Assembly: GCA_020852535.1 (NCBI GenBank)
Contig: JADZAO010000114.1
Span: 1-18,678, forward strand
Reading direction: 5' to 3'
Length of the DNA: 18,678 nucleotides
Source of the DNA: Paracoccaceae bacterium
Lineage (GTDB): Bacteria; Pseudomonadota; Alphaproteobacteria; Rhodobacterales; Rhodobacteraceae
Shown here piece by piece: positions 15,244 to 18,678 of this stretch. Position 1 is the first letter of the stretch, and every line of letters starts with the position of its first letter. The position numbers and the translations under genes were made by a program. The notes under the pieces were generated by a model, which had not been told where the DNA came from, searched no databases, and worked only from the letters and a program-made list of their open reading frames with translations.

Positions 15244-15264
15244 CAGAATTGGATATAAATTCTG
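15244..15264 (-). terminator. Stem-loop directly after the hisE stop
   Basis: CAGAATT and AATTCTG form a perfect 7-bp stem around a 7-base loop, one base after the hisE stop codon. No T-tract follows on the minus strand, so it is more likely a 3'-end stabiliser or processing site of the his transcript than a standard intrinsic terminator. Confidence 0.4.
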
Positions 15265-15265
15265 T

Positions 15266-15574
15266 TTAGCGGGCGGCTTTCTCGATGATGCCTGATGTGC
15301 CTTCTCGGCGGTCGAGTTCTGCTAGGACATCATCAAGCCTCACGTCGCGGGAGGCGAGCATGACGAGAAGGTGGTAGAGGACATCGGCTGCCTCGGACGT
15401 CAGCCTAGCGCGGTCGCCTTTTACGGCCTCAATGATTGCCTCGATTGCTTCCTCGCCAAATTTTTCGGCGCATTTCTCGGGGCCCTTAGCGAGCAATTTT
15501 GCCGTCCACGAGCTTTCGGGGTCGGAGCCCTTGCGTGATCGGATCGTGCGAGCAAGGCGAGAGAGAGTGGTCAT
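15266..15574 (-). CDS. hisE: Phosphoribosyl-ATP pyrophosphatase
   Basis: 102 aa, full length. It hydrolyses phosphoribosyl-ATP to phosphoribosyl-AMP, the second step of histidine synthesis, in the cytoplasm. The helical MazG-like core carries the acidic metal-binding motif KCAEKFGEEAIEAIIEA (about residues 34-50) and SEAADVLYHLLVML (about 60-73). Its ATG overlaps the hisF stop by 4 bp (ATGA at 15571-15574), with GAGG just upstream inside hisF, so the two are translationally coupled. It is the last gene of the his cluster here. The partner cyclohydrolase gene hisI is not in the window. Secure. Confidence 0.96.
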   Translation of the reverse strand: MTTLSRLARTIRSRKGSDPESSWTAKLLAKGPEKCAEKFGEEAIEAIIEAVKGDRARLTSEAADVLYHLLVMLASRDVRLDDVLAELDRREGTSGIIEKAAR

Positions 15575-16332
15575 GAGAGCCTCATTGGGATGCCGACTGC
15601 GGCCATGTGGGCCTTTGCTTGAGCGATACTAAAGGTGCCAAAGTGGAAGATTGAGGCAGCAAGAACGGCGCAAGCGCCGCCTTGGGTGACGCCTTCTACC
15701 AAGTGATTGAGGGTGCCAACGCCGCCGGATGCGATGACAGGGATTGATACCGCGTCGGAAATCGCGCGGGTGAGGGGCAGGTTGTAGCCGTCCTTGGTGC
15801 CGTCACGATCCATGCTGGTCAGTAGAATTTCTCCAGCGCCCTTGGCGGCGACCGTGCGGGCAAAATCGACGGCATCAATGCCCGTGGATTTGCGTCCGCC
15901 ATGAGTGAAAATCTCCCATTTTCCGGGGGAGACGGTCTTTGCGTCAATCGCCACAACGATGCATTGTGAGCCAAAGCGGTCGGCGCTGCGGGCAACGACA
16001 TCGGGGTCGGCCACCGCAGCAGAATTAAATGAAACCTTATCGGCCCCGGCAAGGAGGAGGCTGCGTACATCCTCAGGCGTGCGCACACCGCCGCCGACAG
16101 TGAGCGGCATAAAACATTGCTCGGCCGTGCGAGTGACAAGATCAAACATAGTGCTGCGGTTTTCATGTGTGGCGTGGATATCGAGAAAGCACAGCTCGTC
16201 GGCGCCTGCCGCATCATAGGCACGGGCGATCTCTACCGGATCACCCGCATCGCACAGGTCAGTGAAGTTGACCCCCTTGACCACGCGGCCATCGGCAACG
16301 TCGAGGCAGGGGATAAGGCGAGTTTTTAGCAT
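15571..16332 (-). CDS. hisF: Imidazole glycerol phosphate synthase, cyclase subunit
   Basis: 253 aa, the standard length, starting at MLKTRLIPCLDVADGRVVKG. With HisH it converts PRFAR and ammonia to imidazole glycerol phosphate and AICAR. The (beta/alpha)8 barrel carries the two catalytic aspartates Asp11 (CLDV) and Asp130 (VVAIDAK). Phosphate-binding loops are visible at LTVGGGVRTPEDV and VIASGGVGTLNHL. The frame is open a further 75 codons upstream across the gap and into the end of hisA, but homologues begin at this Met, so I reject the extension. AGG lies about eight bases before the ATG. A 214-bp gap separates it from hisA, while hisE is overlapped. Confidence 0.97.
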   Translation of the reverse strand: MLKTRLIPCLDVADGRVVKGVNFTDLCDAGDPVEIARAYDAAGADELCFLDIHATHENRSTMFDLVTRTAEQCFMPLTVGGGVRTPEDVRSLLLAGADKVSFNSAAVADPDVVARSADRFGSQCIVVAIDAKTVSPGKWEIFTHGGRKSTGIDAVDFARTVAAKGAGEILLTSMDRDGTKDGYNLPLTRAISDAVSIPVIASGGVGTLNHLVEGVTQGGACAVLAASIFHFGTFSIAQAKAHMAAVGIPMRLS

Positions 16333-16546
16333 GGGCGTACCTGCGGCGAGATTGTGGAGATAGGTAACGGATTGGTTTGAAAAGGGGAAGGCGCGAGATG
16401 GGCGGAATGCGCGGTTTGAGCATATAGTTTTTGACGAGACGGCACTTCGAGAGTGAAATCGTTTTGTCTTGATTTTGCCCCCAGCGCCGGTGGCATTTCC
16501 CCGGATCTCGTGGGGTATTTGAAATAACAAAAAACTAGGGTCTGCT
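16333..16546 (-). other. 214-bp spacer between hisA and hisF
   Basis: No gene supported. It contains a GC-rich stretch (CCAGCGCCGGTGGC near 16480-16494), followed on the plus strand by GGGGTATTTGAAATAACAAA near 16513-16532. This resembles intergenic motifs that I recall as common in Rhodobacteraceae; unverified. Confidence 0.35.
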
Positions 16547-17266
16547 TTAATCCGCAAGCACCTTGATTGCTTGTGCTAGATCGATTGCACCCTCATAGAG
16601 CGCGCGACCAGAGATGGCTCCGGCGATCACACCAGTGTCACGCAAGGCGGTGAGATCTTCCATGCGGCTGACGCCGCCGGAGGCAATTACGGGGATTGAG
16701 ACGGCGCGGGCAAGCGCTTGGGTTGCCTCAATGTTTGGGCCTTGCATTGCGCCGTCACGGTCAATGTCAGTATAGATGAGAGCGACGCCGCCATCATCTT
16801 CGAAGCTGCGGGCGAGGTCGGTTGCCCGTATGGTTGTTTTGGTCGCCCAGCCTTTGGTTGCGACAAAGCCCTTGTAGGCGTCGATTCCTAAGGCAATCTT
16901 TCCAGGAAAGATACGGGCGGCTTCGCGTACAAGGGCAGGGTTTTCGACGGCGGCAGTGCCGAGGATCACGCGGGAAATGCCTTTTTCGAGCCACATCGCG
17001 ATGGTTGCCATGTCACGGATGCCGCCGCCGAGTTGGGTGGGGACAGTGACCGTTTTTAAAATTGCTTCAACCGCTGCGCTGTTGATAGGGGATCCCGCAA
17101 AGGCACCGTTGAGATCGACGAGGTGCAGCCACTGGCAGCCCGCCTGTTGGAACTTGAGTGCTTGTGCCGCCGGATCGTCACCAAAGACAGTGGCGACAGA
17201 CATCTCCCCGCGCAGAAGGCGAACGCATTGGCCGTCTTTGAGGTCGATTGCGGGATAGAGGATCAT
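16547..17266 (-). CDS. hisA: ProFAR isomerase (HisA)
   Basis: 239 aa, normal length. It isomerises ProFAR to PRFAR, the substrate of HisF/HisH. The barrel begins MILYPAIDLKDGQCVRLLRG with catalytic Asp8; the second catalytic Asp is Asp129 (LGIDAYKGFVATKGW). Thr166 (YTDIDRDG) and the phosphate loops LGGGIRD and IASGGVSRMEDL are present. One oddity: the family usually has Arg after IDA (IDAR-x-G), while this protein has Tyr131-Lys132. GGA lies about eight bases before the ATG. The gap to hisH is 137 bp and to hisF 214 bp, wide for a his cluster. Identity is secure. Confidence 0.96.
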   Translation of the reverse strand: MILYPAIDLKDGQCVRLLRGEMSVATVFGDDPAAQALKFQQAGCQWLHLVDLNGAFAGSPINSAAVEAILKTVTVPTQLGGGIRDMATIAMWLEKGISRVILGTAAVENPALVREAARIFPGKIALGIDAYKGFVATKGWATKTTIRATDLARSFEDDGGVALIYTDIDRDGAMQGPNIEATQALARAVSIPVIASGGVSRMEDLTALRDTGVIAGAISGRALYEGAIDLAQAIKVLAD

Positions 17267-17403
17267 GGCACAGTTCCAGCTGGTTTTTGAGGGGGGGCTT
17301 TGCCATGCGGAGGCGGGGCGGGCAAGGCTGAAATGTGGTGTTAGGCTTGATTGTCAGGTTTGGTCATAATCAATCGGTGGGCGTGGCGGAGGGTGATGGC
17401 TGC

Positions 17404-18042
17404 TTAAGGCCGCCAGTTTAAGAAATTTGCAATCAACCGTAGGCCGTTTGCTTGCGATTTCTCGGGGTGAAACTGCGTGCCAACGATATTGTCACGTCCG
17501 ACGATGGCGGTAATAGGACCAGCGTAATCGGTATGGGCGAGCAAATGGGCAGGATCGGCTAGCTTAAAATGATAAGAATGTACAAAATAAGCATGATCCC
17601 CAGTTGTGATACCTGCAAGCACGGGATGGGCGCGATCAATCACCAGATCATTCCAACCCATATGAGGCACTTTTAGCGCGGGGTCGGCGGGGGTGATGCG
17701 CACGATCTCTCCGCCGATCCAATCAAAACCGCGAGTGTCTTCGTATTCGCGCCCCCATGTGGCAAGTATCTGCATGCCAACACAGATGCCCAGAAAGGGT
17801 TTGCCCTGCGTAACACCTTCCGAAATTGCTTCGAATAACCCGCTATAATTGCTCAGTGCGTTGCGGCAGGCCGGAAAGGCGCCGTCACCAGGAATCACGA
17901 TTCGTGTGGCGCGGGTGATATCCTCGGGACGGGAGGAAACCACAACCTCTCCTGCGTTGGTTTCTAGCGCCATGCGCTGAAAAGCCTTCTTTGCAGAATG
18001 TAGGTTGCCGCTGTCGTAATCGACGAGGACGGTGAAAGACAT
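17404..18042 (-). CDS. hisH: Imidazole glycerol phosphate synthase, glutamine amidotransferase subunit
   Basis: 212 aa from the ATG at 18042, giving MSFTVLVDYDSGNLHSAKKA, the normal family beginning. An in-frame start at 18090 would add 16 unrelated residues that run through the palindromes, so I reject it. The class I glutaminase triad is complete: Cys87 (FLGICVGMQ), His192 and Glu194 (GTQFHPEKS). It supplies ammonia to HisF through the barrel. PGDGAFP carries the oxyanion-strand region. The ribosome site is weak (GGA about 13 bases upstream). The 78-bp spacer to hisB is filled by two abutting perfect palindromes. Confidence 0.96.
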   Translation of the reverse strand: MSFTVLVDYDSGNLHSAKKAFQRMALETNAGEVVVSSRPEDITRATRIVIPGDGAFPACRNALSNYSGLFEAISEGVTQGKPFLGICVGMQILATWGREYEDTRGFDWIGGEIVRITPADPALKVPHMGWNDLVIDRAHPVLAGITTGDHAYFVHSYHFKLADPAHLLAHTDYAGPITAIVGRDNIVGTQFHPEKSQANGLRLIANFLNWRP

Positions 18043-18065
18043 GGGCGCTTGGGTCCGGTTGGGAG

Positions 18066-18087
18066 CAAGAATTTTAGAAAATTCTTG
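18066..18087. repeat. Perfect 10-bp inverted repeat in hisB-hisH spacer
   Basis: CAAGAATTTT, two bases (AG), then AAAATTCTTG: arms of ten bases without mismatch. It abuts the next palindrome with no gap. In the his mRNA it can fold as a stem-loop 24 bases before the hisH start codon. Confidence 0.85.
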
Positions 18088-18109
18088 CAAATTTCTTCGA
18101 AGAAATTTG
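18088..18109. repeat. 22-bp perfect palindrome in hisB-hisH spacer
   Basis: CAAATTTCTTC followed directly by its reverse complement, centred on TTCGAA, 11 bp after the hisB stop. With the abutting repeat it makes 44 bp of pure inverted-repeat sequence. The arms of the two repeats are partly complementary (AATTTCT with AGAAAATT), so alternative pairing is possible. Confidence 0.85.
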
Positions 18110-18120
18110 GAACGCGCCTC

Positions 18121-18678
18121 TTAAAGCGCGCCCTTGGTTGAGGGAAGAATTCCCACTATGCGCGGGTCGAGTTCAACAGCCTGCCGCAAGGCGCGGGCGA
18201 CCGATTTGAACGCGCTTTCCGCGATGTGGTGGCTGTTGATGCCGCGTACGAGATCGACATGTAGGGTGATGTCGCCATGCGTGGTTAATGCTTGGAAGAA
18301 TTCGCGGACCAGTTCGGTGTCGAAACGGCCTATTTGGGGGGTCGGAAAGGCTAAGTTCCAGACCAGAAAAGGCCGTCCCGATAGGTCGAGCGCTGAGGTT
18401 ACCTGCGCATCGTCCATCGCGAGTTTAAAATCGCCGTAGCGGCGGATTCCTTTTTTGTCGCCAAGCGCTTTTTTGAGAGCCTGACCGAGTGCTATGCCGC
18501 AATCTTCTACCGTGTGGTGATAGTCGATGTGCAGGTCGCCCTCGGCTTTTAGAGCGATGTCGATGAGCGAGTGGCGAGCGAGCTGGTCGAGCATGTGGTC
18601 TAAAAAACCCACGCCAGTGTGGTTGTCATAGGCGCCCGTGCCGTCGAGGTTGACGGTCACGGTGATTTTGGTTTCGGC
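18121..18678 (-). CDS. hisB: Imidazoleglycerol-phosphate dehydratase, 5' end outside window
   Basis: 185 residues are visible. The frame continues through AETKITVTVNLDG to the window edge, so only about ten N-terminal residues are missing, and the GTG at 18660 is internal. It dehydrates imidazole glycerol phosphate to imidazole acetol phosphate. The Mn-binding histidine motifs are intact: GFLDHMLDQLARHSL, LHIDYHHTVED (usually DDHHTVED) and INSHHIAESAFKS. It is a monofunctional dehydratase, without the phosphatase domain of the enterobacterial HisB. It ends with the conserved PSTKGAL. First his gene in the window by transcription; the promoter lies outside. Secure. Confidence 0.97.
   Translation of the reverse strand, partial: AETKITVTVNLDGTGAYDNHTGVGFLDHMLDQLARHSLIDIALKAEGDLHIDYHHTVEDCGIALGQALKKALGDKKGIRRYGDFKLAMDDAQVTSALDLSGRPFLVWNLAFPTPQIGRFDTELVREFFQALTTHGDITLHVDLVRGINSHHIAESAFKSVARALRQAVELDPRIVGILPSTKGAL

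Larger units (their letters stand above)
14944..15265. other. 322-bp gap between hisE and HIT gene
   Basis: No gene seen on either strand. It contains a hairpin at its hisE end (15244-15264), a TATAAT box on the minus strand (15024-15029) with no good -35 box, an A/T-rich stretch at 15040-15054, and the leader hairpin at 14975-14989. Confidence 0.55.

Noticed and set aside
16333..16557. 75-codon in-frame N-terminal extension of hisF
   Set aside because: It overlaps the end of hisA and adds sequence unlike any HisF; the standard start MLKTRLIPCLDV at 16332 gives exactly 253 residues.

Overview
The window looks like chromosome of an alphaproteobacterium, most likely Rhodobacterales (Roseobacter/Rhodobacter group). 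I infer this from recall of family sequences and not from a search: the HIT protein, the 61-residue CHCC zinc-finger protein, Pol I, the SSADH and the DUF1285/MoxR neighbourhood all read like the versions in that order. The genes are GC-moderate with many T/G-ending codons. There are no rRNA or tRNA genes, no CRISPR array and no intact insertion sequence.

Layout. 1-525: 3' part of ubiA (ubiquinone biosynthesis). 625-2103: a GabD-type succinate-semialdehyde dehydrogenase. 2104-2314: a convergent gap with A/T-rich palindromes. 2315-9029 on the minus strand: a tightly coupled four-gene operon in the order MoxR AAA+ ATPase, DUF58 protein, a 920-aa BatA/DUF4159 membrane protein and a 693-aa VWA/amidotransferase-like membrane protein. 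The joins are 4-bp overlaps or a 3-bp gap, and a good sigma70-type promoter sits just upstream. A DUF1285 gene (9544-10134) diverges from it. 10742-10927: a CHCC zinc-finger protein related to complex I subunit NDUFS6. 11453-14254: full-length, catalytically complete DNA polymerase I. 14563-14943: a HIT (Hint-type) nucleotide-binding protein. 15266-18678 on the minus strand: histidine biosynthesis genes in the transcribed order hisB (5' end cut by the window), hisH, hisA, hisF, hisE.

How the genes work together. MoxR, DUF58 and the two large membrane proteins form a MoxR/VWA chaperone-type module. The ATPase is expected to act on or through the DUF58 and VWA-like partners at the membrane; the substrate is unknown. 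HisH and HisF form the imidazole glycerol phosphate synthase, fed by HisE and HisA products and followed by HisB.

The odd part is the intergenic DNA. Three gaps (9120-9497, 10134-10520, 14265-14498) hold long reading frames with coding-like composition but in-frame stops. The second starts exactly on the DUF1285 stop (TGATG). They may be decayed genes, but hand reading cannot exclude chance open frames. The hisB-hisH gap carries two abutting perfect palindromes, and a looser A/T-rich pair lies downstream of gabD. I found no convincing wholly new system. The best leads are the MoxR operon architecture, the decayed DUF1285 partner and the his palindromes.
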